Shown here piece after piece: positions 47,185-55,606 of a stretch of 64,000 bases of DNA. The translations under genes and the position numbers were made by a program. The notes beneath the pieces are model-generated. The model had not been told where the DNA came from. It did no database searches and worked only from the letters and a program-made list of their open reading frames with translations. This DNA comes from BOG-908 sp963751795 (GTDB lineage Bacteria > Pseudomonadota > Alphaproteobacteria > Acetobacterales > Acetobacteraceae). Where the stretch lies: NCBI GenBank assembly GCA_963751795.1, contig CAVVVI010000001.1, positions 1 to 64,000 on the forward strand. Direction: 5' to 3'. Within the stretch, counting starts at the first letter, position 1. Every line of letters begins with the position of its first letter.

Positions 47185-47893
47185 ACCCGTCATCGTCAGC
47201 CTGGCCGATACCGATGCGCTGGCCCGCCACGTCGCTACCTGGCTGATCGGCCTGGCCCGCGCCGCCACCGGCCGCTTCGCGATGGCGCTCTCCGGCGGCT
47301 CCACGCCGAAGCGCCTGTTCGAGGTGCTGGCCGAGCCCGACCGGGCCAGCCTTGTCCCGTGGGAACGCGTGCATGTCTTCTGGGGCGACGAGCGCTGCGT
47401 GCCGTACGACGATGCCGACAGCAATTACGGCATGGCCCGCACGGCGCTGCTGGCGCATGTGCCGATACCGGAGCGCAACATCCATCCCATGCCCACGCAG
47501 GGCGATCCCGCCGCCTGCGCGCGCGACTACCAGGCGACGCTGCAGGCTTATTACGGCGCCGAGTCGCTCGACATGACGCGCCCGCTGTTCGACGTCATGC
47601 TGCTCGGCCTGGGCGAAAACGGCCACACCGCCTCGCTGTTTCCCGATACGCCCTCGCTCTCGGAAACGCTGGCCTGGGTGGCACCGGTGACGAACAACGT
47701 GCCGCAGCCGCGCCTGACGCTCACCTACCCCGCCATTGCCTGCAGCCGGCACGTGGCCTTCCTGGTGGCAGGCGCCGGCAAGGCAGCGGTGCTGCGCCGC
47801 GTGCTGGACGGCGACCGGTCGCAGCCGGCGGCGCGCGTCACCGCGGCGGGCGAGCTGTTCTGGTTCACCGACGCCGCCGCTCTGGGCCGCTAG
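47177..47893 (+). CDS. pgl: 6-phosphogluconolactonase
   Basis: A 238-residue DevB/Pgl-type 6-phosphogluconolactonase that hydrolyses 6-phosphogluconolactone. The conserved FAMALSGGSTPKRLFEVLAE near 34, VHVFWGDERCVPYDDADSNY near 64, and LLGLGENGHTASLFPDTPSL near 143 are all present. It starts with GTG inside the end of the HAD gene (eight-base overlap). It lies downstream of zwf, which makes its substrate. Confidence 0.94.
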   Translation: MAEPVIVSLADTDALARHVATWLIGLARAATGRFAMALSGGSTPKRLFEVLAEPDRASLVPWERVHVFWGDERCVPYDDADSNYGMARTALLAHVPIPERNIHPMPTQGDPAACARDYQATLQAYYGAESLDMTRPLFDVMLLGLGENGHTASLFPDTPSLSETLAWVAPVTNNVPQPRLTLTYPAIACSRHVAFLVAGAGKAAVLRRVLDGDRSQPAARVTAAGELFWFTDAAALGR

Positions 47894-47914
47894 CCCGCCC
47901 GGCCCGGAGACATC

Positions 47915-48595
47915 ATGCCGACACGCGACGACTACAAACGCGACGCCGCCGCGGCGGCGGCCGAGCTGGTGCAAGCCGGCATGGTGGTGGGGCTGGGCAC
48001 CGGCTCGACGGCGGCGCTCTTCATTGCGGCGCTGATCGCCCGCAAGCCGGATATCATCTGCATTCCCACCAGCGAACGCAGCGCCGCGCAGGCCCGGGCA
48101 GGGGGGCTGCGCCTGACCGATTTCGCCCACCACACCACCATCGATTTGTGCGTGGACGGCGCCGACGAGGTGCAGCGCGACACGCTCGATCTGGTGAAGG
48201 GCCTGGGCGGCGCGCTGCTGCGCGAAAAGCTCGTGGCCAGCGCGGCCAGGCAGCTCCTCATCATCGCCGACTCCGCCAAGCTGGTGGACCGGCTGGGCAG
48301 CACGGCGCCGGTGCCTGTGGAGGTGACGCCCTTCGCCTGGGAGCTCACCACCGCCCGGCTGGCCAGCCTGGCGGCGGGCACCGCACGCCGTGCGCAGGCC
48401 GACGGCACGCCGTACCTGACCGATGGCGGCAACTACATCGTCGATTGCAGCTTCGCCGCCATGCCCGACCCGGCCGAGACCGATCGCCTCCTGCGCGCCA
48501 TCGTCGGCGTGGTCGAGACCGGCCTGTTCGTCGGCATGGCCACCGCGGCGCTGATCGCCGGGCCGGGCGGCGTGCAGCGCCTCAGCCGGCCGTGA
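47915..48595 (+). CDS. rpiA: Ribose-5-phosphate isomerase A
   Basis: A 226-residue RpiA, interconverting ribose 5-phosphate and ribulose 5-phosphate. The family motifs are GLGTGSTAALFIAALIARKP near 27, DLCVDGADEVQRDTLDLVKG near 79, and GGALLREKLVASAARQL. A GGAG is placed before the ATG. Its stop overlaps the GTG start of gntK (GTGA), so the two are translationally coupled. Confidence 0.95.
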   Translation: MPTRDDYKRDAAAAAAELVQAGMVVGLGTGSTAALFIAALIARKPDIICIPTSERSAAQARAGGLRLTDFAHHTTIDLCVDGADEVQRDTLDLVKGLGGALLREKLVASAARQLLIIADSAKLVDRLGSTAPVPVEVTPFAWELTTARLASLAAGTARRAQADGTPYLTDGGNYIVDCSFAAMPDPAETDRLLRAIVGVVETGLFVGMATAALIAGPGGVQRLSRP

Positions 48596-49140
48596 GCCCC
48601 GTCCTGATCGTGATGGGCGTGTCCGGCGTGGGCAAATCCACCATCGCCGCCGCCCTGAACACCCATCTCGGCTGGCCGTTCAAGGAGGGTGACGAGCTGC
48701 ACCCCGCGGCCAATGTGGCCAAGATGCACGCCGGCATCCCGCTGACCGACGCGGACCGCGCCCCATGGCTCGGCCTGGTGCACGACTGGATCGCCGCACA
48801 GGTGGCTGCCGGCGCGCCCGGCATGATCACCTGCTCGGCGCTGCGGCGCGTCTATCGCGACCGGATCGTGGACGGCCAGGAACAGGTGCGCCTGCTGTAT
48901 CTGAAGGCCGACCCGGCCATTCTGCGCGCCCGGCTGGAACAGCGGACCAGGCATTTCATGCCGGCCAGCCTTCTGGACAGCCAGCTGCAGACACTGGAGG
49001 AGCCAGCGCCCGAGGAGCGGCCCATCGTGGTCGCTGTCGATGGCAGCTTGCAGGAGACCGTAGCGCTGGCCTGGGCAGCGTTGCTGGCCGCGTTCGGCCC
49101 CGGGCTGCACGACCGGCAACCGGCGGCCTGGCCCGCCTAA
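48592..49140 (+). CDS. gntK: Gluconokinase
   Basis: A 182-residue GntK-type gluconate kinase that makes 6-phosphogluconate, which feeds gnd. The Walker A motif VMGVSGVGKSTIAAALN is near 7, followed by the family-typical EGDELHPAANVAKMHAGIPL and DADRAPWL. The GTG start overlaps the rpiA stop. It closes the carbohydrate block and lets external or periplasmically produced gluconate enter the pathway, which suits acetic-acid-type bacteria. Confidence 0.93.
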   Translation: MSPVLIVMGVSGVGKSTIAAALNTHLGWPFKEGDELHPAANVAKMHAGIPLTDADRAPWLGLVHDWIAAQVAAGAPGMITCSALRRVYRDRIVDGQEQVRLLYLKADPAILRARLEQRTRHFMPASLLDSQLQTLEEPAPEERPIVVAVDGSLQETVALAWAALLAAFGPGLHDRQPAAWPA

Positions 49141-49159
49141 GCCGGGCCGCTGGGCGCTG

Positions 49160-49516
49160 TCAGCCGTGCCCCGCCGGACCCAGCGGCGCCAGGCCGAGCC
49201 GCCGCATCCAGCCCGCCGCCCTGGCGGGCCTGGCCGGCAGCAGGCTGTCGAGCAGCGCCCGAAGCGAGCCGAACATGCGCGGCCGGCCCCGCGGCGTTTG
49301 CGCATACACCGCCGTGCCGGTGCGCCACAGCGTCAATGTGCGGCGCTCCCGGCCGGGCGGGGCGATGATGAGCAGCTCCTCGAACTCGGCACCGTCCACC
49401 ACCTGATCGGTGGCGATGGAGAGAAGCAGGCCGCGCTGCGCCGCCCAGCTCCGCGCCAGCAGCAGCTCCTCGATGGAAAAAGCGATGGCGTAGGGGGCGG
49501 CTGCATGTCGGGGCAT
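49160..49516 (-). CDS. Hypothetical protein
   Basis: A 118-residue protein I do not recognise. The first 70 residues look like an alpha/beta fold (IAFSIEELLLARSWAAQRGL, FEELLIIAPPGR), with an Arg-rich C-terminal tail. It has no signal peptide or membrane segment. It is convergent with gntK and divergent from the PEP-CTERM gene. No clear ribosome site precedes the ATG. The coding call rests on the lack of alternatives and on protein-like composition. Confidence 0.5.
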   Translation of the reverse strand: MPRHAAAPYAIAFSIEELLLARSWAAQRGLLLSIATDQVVDGAEFEELLIIAPPGRERRTLTLWRTGTAVYAQTPRGRPRMFGSLRALLDSLLPARPARAAGWMRRLGLAPLGPAGHG

Positions 49517-49708
49517 CGGGTCACCGTGGTGGCAGGGTCGGGCGGGTCACATCCCGCAACAGGAACTCTCCGCCAGAACCGTTAACGGATGCACAACGGA
49601 CGTAAGTTTCTCTGGCAAAACGTGCGAGCCGCCATTCGTTTCGTGTTGCGACATTCGCAATCACGTGATATTCGCAAAATTAAGATCATCCCGATCACGA
49701 GGCTCCTA

Positions 49709-50455
49709 ATGTATCATTATCTGGACGCGCGCTGGCTGCTGGCGGCGGTGGTGGCCGTCGCTCTTGCCGCCCCGGCCCATGCCGACCCGATCGGCCCCAA
49801 CCTGGTGTCGAACGGCGATTTCGAGCAGGTGACGATGCCGGGCGGCCCGTCGCAGATGAACACCACCAACGTCTCGAACTGGACGACCACAGGCTACAAC
49901 TTCCTCTACTTCCCCGGCTCGCAGGCGACCGGCTCCTATACGCCGCAATTCAACGGCAACGTGGCGCTGTGGAGCCCCGGCAACGGCGCGGCGAACGGCT
50001 TCACCAACAGCCCGACCGGCGGCAATTTCGTGGGTGCCGACGGTGCGTTCGAATCCGCACCCATCAGCCAGACGCTGCAGAACCTGCATATCGGCGACAA
50101 CTACGCGGTCACCTTCTCCTGGGCCGCCGCCCAGCAATATAATTTCAGCGGCGCCACCACCGAAGCCTGGCAGGTCAGCCTGGGCGGCCAGAGCCAGACC
50201 ACGACCGCCTTCCAGCTCGCCAATCACGGCTTCAGCGGCTGGATGCAGCAGACCTTCACCTTCACCGCGTCGGCAACCAGCGAAGTGCTGTCGTTCCTGG
50301 CGCTCGGCTCGCCGGCCGGCGAGCCGCCCTTCTCCCTGCTCGACGGGGTATCCGCCTTCGACGTGCCCGAGCCGGCTGCCTGGGCGGTGTTGGCCGCCGG
50401 CATGGCCGGCCTGGCCATGATGCGCCGCCGGGGCCGCAATGGCTGCGCTGCCTGA
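49709..50455 (+). CDS. PEP-CTERM sorting-domain exported protein
   Basis: A 248-residue exported protein with a signal peptide (LLAAVVAVALAAPAHA-DP), a beta-rich middle beginning NLVSNGDFEQVTMPGG (a carbohydrate-binding or jelly-roll-like start), and a C-terminal PEP-CTERM signal: VPEPAAWAVLAAGMAGLAMM followed by basic residues (RRRGR). Such proteins are processed by exosortase and usually go with exopolysaccharide production. No exosortase gene is in the window; manC, a sugar-nucleotide gene for polysaccharide, lies about 4 kb away. A GAGG precedes the ATG. Confidence 0.88.
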   Translation: MYHYLDARWLLAAVVAVALAAPAHADPIGPNLVSNGDFEQVTMPGGPSQMNTTNVSNWTTTGYNFLYFPGSQATGSYTPQFNGNVALWSPGNGAANGFTNSPTGGNFVGADGAFESAPISQTLQNLHIGDNYAVTFSWAAAQQYNFSGATTEAWQVSLGGQSQTTTAFQLANHGFSGWMQQTFTFTASATSEVLSFLALGSPAGEPPFSLLDGVSAFDVPEPAAWAVLAAGMAGLAMMRRRGRNGCAA

Positions 50456-50606
50456 AGCATCACCGCACGGCTAGAGCCGAAGCCAAGCGCCGGACCCGGA
50501 TCGGCCTGCTCGTGCGGGCCGATCGGGGCCCGGCGTGCCGGCCTTGCCGCCGCGCCCGCGGCAGCGTCATAGTCCTCCCAAGAAACGTCACAAGGGAGGC
50601 TTTAGA

Positions 50607-51329
50607 ATGGCGCGAATCGCACTCGTCACGGGCGGCACACGGGGCATCGGGGCCACCATCAGCCAGACGCTGAAGGCGGCAGGCCGCCACGTGGTGGCCA
50701 GCTACGCCGGCAACGACGCGGCCGCCGAGGCTTTCCATGCCGAGACGGGCATCGCCACGCTGAAATTCGATGCCGGCGATTTTGCCGCCTGCCAGCAGGC
50801 CGTCACGAAGATCCACGCCGATCACGGCCCGATCGAAATCCTCGTCAACAACGCCGGCATCACGCGGGACGGCGTCATGGCCAAGATGTCGCGCGAGATG
50901 TGGGATGCGGTGATCGACACTAATCTCGGCTCCTGCTTCAACCTTTGCAAACTCACCTTCGATGCAATGCGCGCGGCCAAGTTCGGCCGCATCGTCAATG
51001 TCGGCTCGATCAACGGCCAGGCCGGCCAGTATGGCCAGGTGAACTATGCCGCCGCCAAATCGGGCATTCACGGCTTCACCAAGGCGTTGGCGCAGGAAGG
51101 CGCGCGATTCGGCATCACCGTCAACGCCATCGCGCCGGGCTATGTCGATACCGAGATGGTGCGCGCTGTGCCCGAAGACGTGCTGCAGAAGATTATCGGC
51201 CGCATTCCGATGGGCCGGCTGGGCCGGGCCGACGACATCGCCCGCGGTGTCGCCTTCCTGACCGCCGACGACGCCGATTTCGTCACCGGCGCCACGCTGT
51301 CGATCAACGGCGGCCAGCACATGTACTGA
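50607..51329 (+). CDS. phaB: Acetoacetyl-CoA reductase
   Basis: A 240-residue SDR of the PhaB/FabG type that reduces acetoacetyl-CoA to (R)-3-hydroxybutyryl-CoA for polyhydroxybutyrate. The PhaB-like features are ALVTGGTRGIGATISQTLKA, NNAGITRDGVMAKMSREMWD, SINGQAGQYGQVNYAAAKSG (catalytic Tyr-Lys) and TGATLSINGGQHMY at the end. A strong AAGGGAGG ribosome site is at 50592-50599. phaA and phaC are not in the window. A 9-bp hairpin after the stop may end its transcript. Confidence 0.92.
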   Translation: MARIALVTGGTRGIGATISQTLKAAGRHVVASYAGNDAAAEAFHAETGIATLKFDAGDFAACQQAVTKIHADHGPIEILVNNAGITRDGVMAKMSREMWDAVIDTNLGSCFNLCKLTFDAMRAAKFGRIVNVGSINGQAGQYGQVNYAAAKSGIHGFTKALAQEGARFGITVNAIAPGYVDTEMVRAVPEDVLQKIIGRIPMGRLGRADDIARGVAFLTADDADFVTGATLSINGGQHMY

Positions 51330-51712
51330 ACGCGCGCCACAGGCCTCAGCCGTTGCGTGCCACAGCGCGCAACGGCGGCGGCTTGGCGCAGCGGCTATGC
51401 TTGCAGCCCGGCGGCGCTTCGCGCGCCTGCCGGCAAGTCGTGCTGCCTATAAAACCAGATACTAGCCCGGCCCCGGCCCCGGCCCCGGCCGCCCGCGCCA
51501 GCGAACGGCCTCCGGACGCAGTATCGTTTCAGCATTAAATGCTGCGATGCAGTAAAGAAAACCGCGTCCGCAACGTTTATTTGCCAAAACATGCAGATGT
51601 ATGCAGAGCTTTTACGATCCGTCTCGAAACAGTGATTGACATGTCGTTAACGTCAGAATAGCGTCCGCCCCGCGTCAAAAGGCGCAACCTTAAGAATGTT
51701 TGGGAGTGGGAC
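51330..51712. other. 383-base intergenic region with GGCCCC repeats
   Basis: No gene was found between phaB and the first four-cysteine protein. The region contains the phaB hairpin, then almost four tandem GGCCCC units at 51466-51491 (with TATAAAACC just before, at 51448-51456), then an A+T-rich stretch up to the start of the next gene. The A+T-rich stretch is the likely promoter and leader region for the gene at 51713, whose ribosome site region reads GGGAGTGGGAC. No convincing -35/-10 pair was picked. Confidence 0.5.
51349..51376. terminator. Hairpin after phaB
   Basis: A nine-base perfect stem (GCCGTTGCG paired with CGCAACGGC) with a ten-base loop begins 20 bases after the phaB stop. No T-run follows, so it is not a classical intrinsic terminator, but it is the only strong hairpin there and may end or protect the phaB mRNA. 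Confidence 0.4.
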
Positions 51713-52270
51713 ATGTTCAACAAGATTGCTGCCGCGGCAGCCTTTGCGATCGTTGCTGTCGGCGCGCAGAACGCCGCCGCACAGACGGCGCCGACCATCG
51801 TTGCCGGCCAGTATAGCGGCACCACGCAGTTCACCGCCGTCAACGACCCGAACGGCTTCTGCACCGGCCTCGTCGCCACCGGCGAAGTGCAGCCCAGCGA
51901 AGGCAGCTTCGCGCTCGGCAAGTCCGCCGTCGTCACCACGCCGCTGCCCGGCTCGGCCAGCACCGGCTACGGCGTCAACCAGCAGGTCTGCACCTACGCC
52001 AAGTCGCCCACCGCGCTGAGCAGCTCGGGCAGCACGCCGGCCAACGGCACCACGGTGTGCACCGTGCCGAACCCGACCTACCCGGTCGCCCATATCGTCA
52101 CCGGCCAGACGATCCTCGGCCAGTCCGGCACCGCCACGATCAACTCGGTCAGCACGAACGCATTCAAGATCACCACCATGAATGCCGCGCTCGAAGTGCA
52201 GATCAGCGGCGCCTTCACGCCGATCTGCTTCATCAGCACGGACGCGCTGTTCCTGCGCACCGGCAAGTAA
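51713..52270 (+). CDS. Exported four-cysteine protein, paralogue 1 (unknown family)
   Basis: A 185-residue protein with a signal peptide (FNKIAAAAAFAIVAVGAQNA, cleavage near AAAQ) and a mature part of Ser/Thr/Gly-rich beta-like sequence. Four cysteines (50, 93, 116, 172) are in the same order as in the neighbouring paralogue at 52367. Shared blocks are QFTAVNDPNGFC, VATGEVQPS, FALG, FKITT and ICFISTDALF ending in TGK. I recognise no known family. The leader and separate stem-loop-containing gap suggest each paralogue may be expressed on its own. A structural or surface role in the periplasm or outside is plausible but not shown. Confidence 0.8.
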   Translation: MFNKIAAAAAFAIVAVGAQNAAAQTAPTIVAGQYSGTTQFTAVNDPNGFCTGLVATGEVQPSEGSFALGKSAVVTTPLPGSASTGYGVNQQVCTYAKSPTALSSSGSTPANGTTVCTVPNPTYPVAHIVTGQTILGQSGTATINSVSTNAFKITTMNAALEVQISGAFTPICFISTDALFLRTGK

Positions 52271-52282
52271 GCGGTCGCGGCA

Positions 52283-52300
52283 GGCCGTCTTCGGACGGTC
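52283..52300. promoter_or_regulatory. UUCG stem-loop between the paralogues
   Basis: GGCCGTC-TTCG-GACGGTC forms a seven-base stem (one G-U pair) closed by a very stable UUCG tetraloop, 13 bases after the first paralogue's stop. There is no T-run. It may stabilise the upstream mRNA, attenuate read-through into the second paralogue, or mark a processing site. Confidence 0.45.
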
Positions 52301-52366
52301 CGCCAACGCTGCGTCATACATCATGTTAGGCCGGCGCCCAGGTGACCGGCCGACGAGGGAGCGAGA

Positions 52367-52939
52367 ATGATCAAGACCTTCGCAATCGCAGGAATTGCCG
52401 CATTGGCAATCTGCGCCGGCGGGCAGGCCAGCGCCGCCACTGCGCCTGCACCCACCATCGCCGCTGGCCAGTATGCCGGCGTGCTGCAGTTCACCGCCGT
52501 CAACGACCCGAACGGCTTCTGCAACGGCATCGTCGCCACCGGCGAGATCCAGCCCTCCGTCGCCAGCTTCGCGCTGGGCACGTCGTCGCGCGTGATCACG
52601 CCCGTCACTGGCACCGGCACCTCGGCCAGCCCCTACGGCGTCGTGCCGCAGATCTGCAACTACGCGGCGTCGCCAACCACGCTGAGCAGCAGCGGCACCA
52701 CACCAGCCGACGGCACGACAACCTGCACCGGTCCGCAGGGCACGTTCCAGATCGTCACCGGCCAGAGCGTCGATGGCGTCACCGGCTCTTCGACGATCAA
52801 CACTGTCAACAAGCCGGCGCAGTCGTTCAAGATCACCACGACCAACGCGGCGCTCGAGGCCCCTGTCGGCCCCGGCGGCGCCTACGTCGCGATCTGCTTC
52901 ATCAGCACGGACTCGCTGTTCGTCCGCTCGGGCAAGTAA
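52367..52939 (+). CDS. Exported four-cysteine protein, paralogue 2 (unknown family)
   Basis: A 190-residue exported protein closely related to the one at 51713. It has a signal peptide (MIKTFAIAGIAALAICAGGQ) and mature cysteines at 52, 97, 120 and 177, matching the other protein one for one. A 38-base DNA stretch encoding QFTAVNDPNGFC is identical in both genes (51826-51863 and 52486-52523), pointing to recent duplication or gene conversion. The C terminus ICFISTDSLFVRSGK matches its partner closely. GAGGGAG precedes the ATG. Function unknown. A strong terminator follows at 52959. Confidence 0.8.
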   Translation: MIKTFAIAGIAALAICAGGQASAATAPAPTIAAGQYAGVLQFTAVNDPNGFCNGIVATGEIQPSVASFALGTSSRVITPVTGTGTSASPYGVVPQICNYAASPTTLSSSGTTPADGTTTCTGPQGTFQIVTGQSVDGVTGSSTINTVNKPAQSFKITTTNAALEAPVGPGGAYVAICFISTDSLFVRSGK

Positions 52940-52958
52940 AGCTCCGAGTTACGGCTTG

Positions 52959-52993
52959 GCCCGCGAGGTGTATGCCTCGCGGGCCTTTCTTTT
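52959..52993 (+). terminator. Intrinsic terminator after four-cysteine paralogue 2
   Basis: A perfect ten-base stem, GCCCGCGAGG paired with CCTCGCGGGC, with a six-base loop (TGTATG), followed directly by CTTTCTTTT. This is a textbook Rho-independent terminator and the clearest one in the window. It lies between the + strand paralogue and the convergent HAF-repeat gene. Confidence 0.9.
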
Positions 52994-53048
52994 GCGCCTG
53001 CACCAACCCTGACCGGCGGCCGCCCACGCGGCACGCCGGTCGCGTCGT

Positions 53049-53963
53049 TCAGGGGGTCCGGATGAAGCCGTGCGTGCCCCGCGCATCGACGTAGCAGCCG
53101 GTGATCTGCTCGGCCTCGTTCATCGCCTGGATAAACGTGGAGGTCACGCCTGCACGCGGAACGTCGTAGGTGGTGTAGGTGCCATGCCGCAGGAAGAACC
53201 CGTGGCCTGCCGCGTTGCCACCTTGTGTGAGGTCGCCCACGAAGTAGTAGCCGCTGACGGTGCCGGCCTCGTCCACGCCACGCGGGATGGTAAAGCTGGC
53301 GCCCGGGAAAGCCACGGGCGTGAAGGCGCCGGCAGCGAACAGCCAACCGCCGACGCCGCCGCCAAAGCCGTAGCCCACCACCTTGTCGGCCCGCGCATTC
53401 ATGCCCTGCGGAAAGATGCCCGGGCTGCCGTCGTCGATCACCGTCACCGCACCGTTTGGTGCCTTCAGGAAACCGCTGGTGCGGGACGTGTAGAAACCGC
53501 CCCCCAGTGAAGTCCTGACTGTCGACTCGCCCAGCAGCACGCCGCGGTCGGTGATGCCGTTCAGTGCGCTAACGGCCAACGTGCCGGCCGCGGGTGTCGA
53601 GATTGCGCCGTGATGCAGCACGAACGGGATCGTCGAAGCCGCGAGCACGTTATCGTTGAAGTCGTTGCCGGTGATCGCCCGGCTGCGGTTGACGCCGGTG
53701 AAAATCACCGTGCCGGCGAGCAGGCTGGAATGCGGGTAGGTGAACTGCCCCGCCGCATACAAGAACGGCGTGAAGTTGGATGCGGAAACGGTGCGGCCGG
53801 CGGTTACGCTCAGCGGCACCACCGTTGTGCCGGCGACCAGCCCATTGCTGGCGATGGCCGAGCCGCACGTGCCGGAGGCACCCGGCACGTCGAACGACTG
53901 AAACGTGGCCGCGTGTGCCAGGCAGGGCGCAAGGCAAGCCGATAGCAGCAAAGCATGGCGCAT
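53049..53963 (-). CDS. Exported HAF-repeat-like protein
   Basis: A 304-residue secreted protein with a signal peptide (MRHALLLSACLAPCLAHAAT) and repeats of the HAF type, seen as FQSFDVPGASGTCG, AFTPVAFPGASFTIPRGVDE and TTYDVPRAGVTSTFIQAMNE, each pairing a short beta element with a G(I/V)(N/D)...G motif and a hydrophobic GF. HAF-repeat proteins are extracellular proteins of unknown role, often in repeat-rich families. It is convergent with the four-cysteine proteins and stands alone on this strand. Export is confident; function is unknown. Confidence 0.75.
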   Translation of the reverse strand: MRHALLLSACLAPCLAHAATFQSFDVPGASGTCGSAIASNGLVAGTTVVPLSVTAGRTVSASNFTPFLYAAGQFTYPHSSLLAGTVIFTGVNRSRAITGNDFNDNVLAASTIPFVLHHGAISTPAAGTLAVSALNGITDRGVLLGESTVRTSLGGGFYTSRTSGFLKAPNGAVTVIDDGSPGIFPQGMNARADKVVGYGFGGGVGGWLFAAGAFTPVAFPGASFTIPRGVDEAGTVSGYYFVGDLTQGGNAAGHGFFLRHGTYTTYDVPRAGVTSTFIQAMNEAEQITGCYVDARGTHGFIRTP

Positions 53964-54024
53964 GTTGGGCCGCCTCCTCGCGGCGCCCCCTGCCTGCCAG
54001 AAAACGGTTCGAAAAGCTATCGAA

Positions 54025-55530
54025 TTAGGTCCGCCCGTACGTGTCCTCGATGCGCACGATGTCGTCCTCGCCGAGATAGGCGCCCGACTGCACCTCGATC
54101 AGTTCGAGCGCGATGCGTCCGGGGTTCTCCAGCCGGTGCACGCAGCCCAGCGGCAGATAGATGCTCTCGTTCTCGCGCACCATCACCTGGTCGGCGTCGC
54201 GCACCACCAGGGCAGTGCCGGCCACCACCACCCAGTGCTCGGCGCGGTGGAAATGCTTCTGCAACGACAGCCGCTCGCCGGGCTTGACCACGATGCGCTT
54301 CACCTGGAACCGCTCGCCGTTGATCAGCGATTCGTAGAAGCCCCAAGGCCGGTAGGCGCGGCTGTGGGTGGCAGCCTCGTGCCGGCCGGCGGCCCGCAGC
54401 TGCTCGACGATCTTCTTCACGTCCTGCGCGCGATCGCGGTGCATCACCAGCACGGCGTCCTCGGTGGTCACCACCACCGTATCCTGCATGCCCACCACCG
54501 CCGTCAGCATGCCGTCGCTGCGGGCGTAGCAGCCGCTGGTGTTCTCCAGCAGCACGTCGCCCAGGCTCACATTGCCGGCCGCGTCCTTGGCGCCCAGCTC
54601 CCACAGCGCATTCCAGCTGCCCACGTCGGACCAGCCGAGATCGGCCGGCACCACGGCGGCATGGCGCGTGCGCTCGGCCACCGCATAATCCAGGCTGATG
54701 TTCTCGCAGGCGGCAAACGCCGTGCGCTCCAGCCGCGCGAAATCCAGATCGGTAGTGCGTGCGGCCACGGCGGCGCGCACCGCGCTCATCACCTGCGGCG
54801 CATAGCTCTCCATCTCGCCCAGCAGCGTGGCCGCGGTGAACACGAACATGCCGCTGTTCCACAGATGCCGCCCATCGGCAGCGAGCAGGGCCGCCGCCGC
54901 CGCGTCCGGCTTCTCCACGAAGCGCGCCACCGCGTGCACGCCGGCGGCCCCGGGCAGCGCGGCACCCACCTCGATGTAGCCGTACCCCGTCTCGGGCCCG
55001 GTCGGCTTCATGCCGAACGTCACGAACCGGCCGGCACGCGCGGCCGCCACGGCCCGGCCCAGCGCTTCGGCCAGCGCATCCTGCTTGGTGATCGCGGCAT
55101 CGGCGGCCATCATCCACAGCACCGCGTCCGGCTCGGTCTCGGCCACCAGCAGGGCAGCCGCGGCGATCGCCGGCGCCGAGTTGCGGCCCACCGGTTCCAG
55201 CAGGATGCGCGCGCCCTCGATGCCGGCCTCGCGCAGCTGCTCGGCGATCAGGAAGCGGTGCTCCTCGTTGCACACCACCACGGGGGCCGCGAAGTTCGGC
55301 CCACGCGCCCGCAGCGCGGTCTCCTGAATCAGCGAGCGGTCGGAGACCAGCGGCCAGAGCTGCTTGGGAAAGCTCTCGCGCGAAACCGGCCACAGCCGCG
55401 TGCCCGACCCGCCGGAGAGGATGATCGGCACCACCAGCCCGGTCGCCGGCGCCACTTCGGCCGTGGGTGCTACCGCCGCTCCGGCCTGCGCGCCTTGTCC
55501 GCCCGTCGCGTGCTGGTCCACTGCATCCAC
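54025..55530 (-). CDS. manC: Mannose-1-phosphate guanylyltransferase / mannose-6-phosphate isomerase
   Basis: A bifunctional type II PMI/GMP (ManC/CpsB/AlgA family) of about 501 residues. It makes GDP-mannose for polysaccharide or capsule. The N-terminal nucleotidyltransferase motif is IILSGGSGTRLWPVSRESFP, with FVEKPDAAAA in the middle, and the C-terminal cupin isomerase domain contains AYRPWGFYESLINGERFQVK and LSLQKHFHRAEHW. GTG 55530 was picked as start; alternatives are GTG 55521 and longer in-frame extensions. Polysaccharide synthesis would fit the PEP-CTERM protein in this region. Confidence 0.9.
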   Translation of the reverse strand: MDAVDQHATGGQGAQAGAAVAPTAEVAPATGLVVPIILSGGSGTRLWPVSRESFPKQLWPLVSDRSLIQETALRARGPNFAAPVVVCNEEHRFLIAEQLREAGIEGARILLEPVGRNSAPAIAAAALLVAETEPDAVLWMMAADAAITKQDALAEALGRAVAAARAGRFVTFGMKPTGPETGYGYIEVGAALPGAAGVHAVARFVEKPDAAAAALLAADGRHLWNSGMFVFTAATLLGEMESYAPQVMSAVRAAVAARTTDLDFARLERTAFAACENISLDYAVAERTRHAAVVPADLGWSDVGSWNALWELGAKDAAGNVSLGDVLLENTSGCYARSDGMLTAVVGMQDTVVVTTEDAVLVMHRDRAQDVKKIVEQLRAAGRHEAATHSRAYRPWGFYESLINGERFQVKRIVVKPGERLSLQKHFHRAEHWVVVAGTALVVRDADQVMVRENESIYLPLGCVHRLENPGRIALELIEVQSGAYLGEDDIVRIEDTYGRT

Positions 55531-55606
55531 CCCGAAACCGCCTGCGGCTTGCCAGCCCGGCCCGCCCGGCCGCAGATTAGCGCATGATCCGGCGCGGGAG
55601 CCAGTG

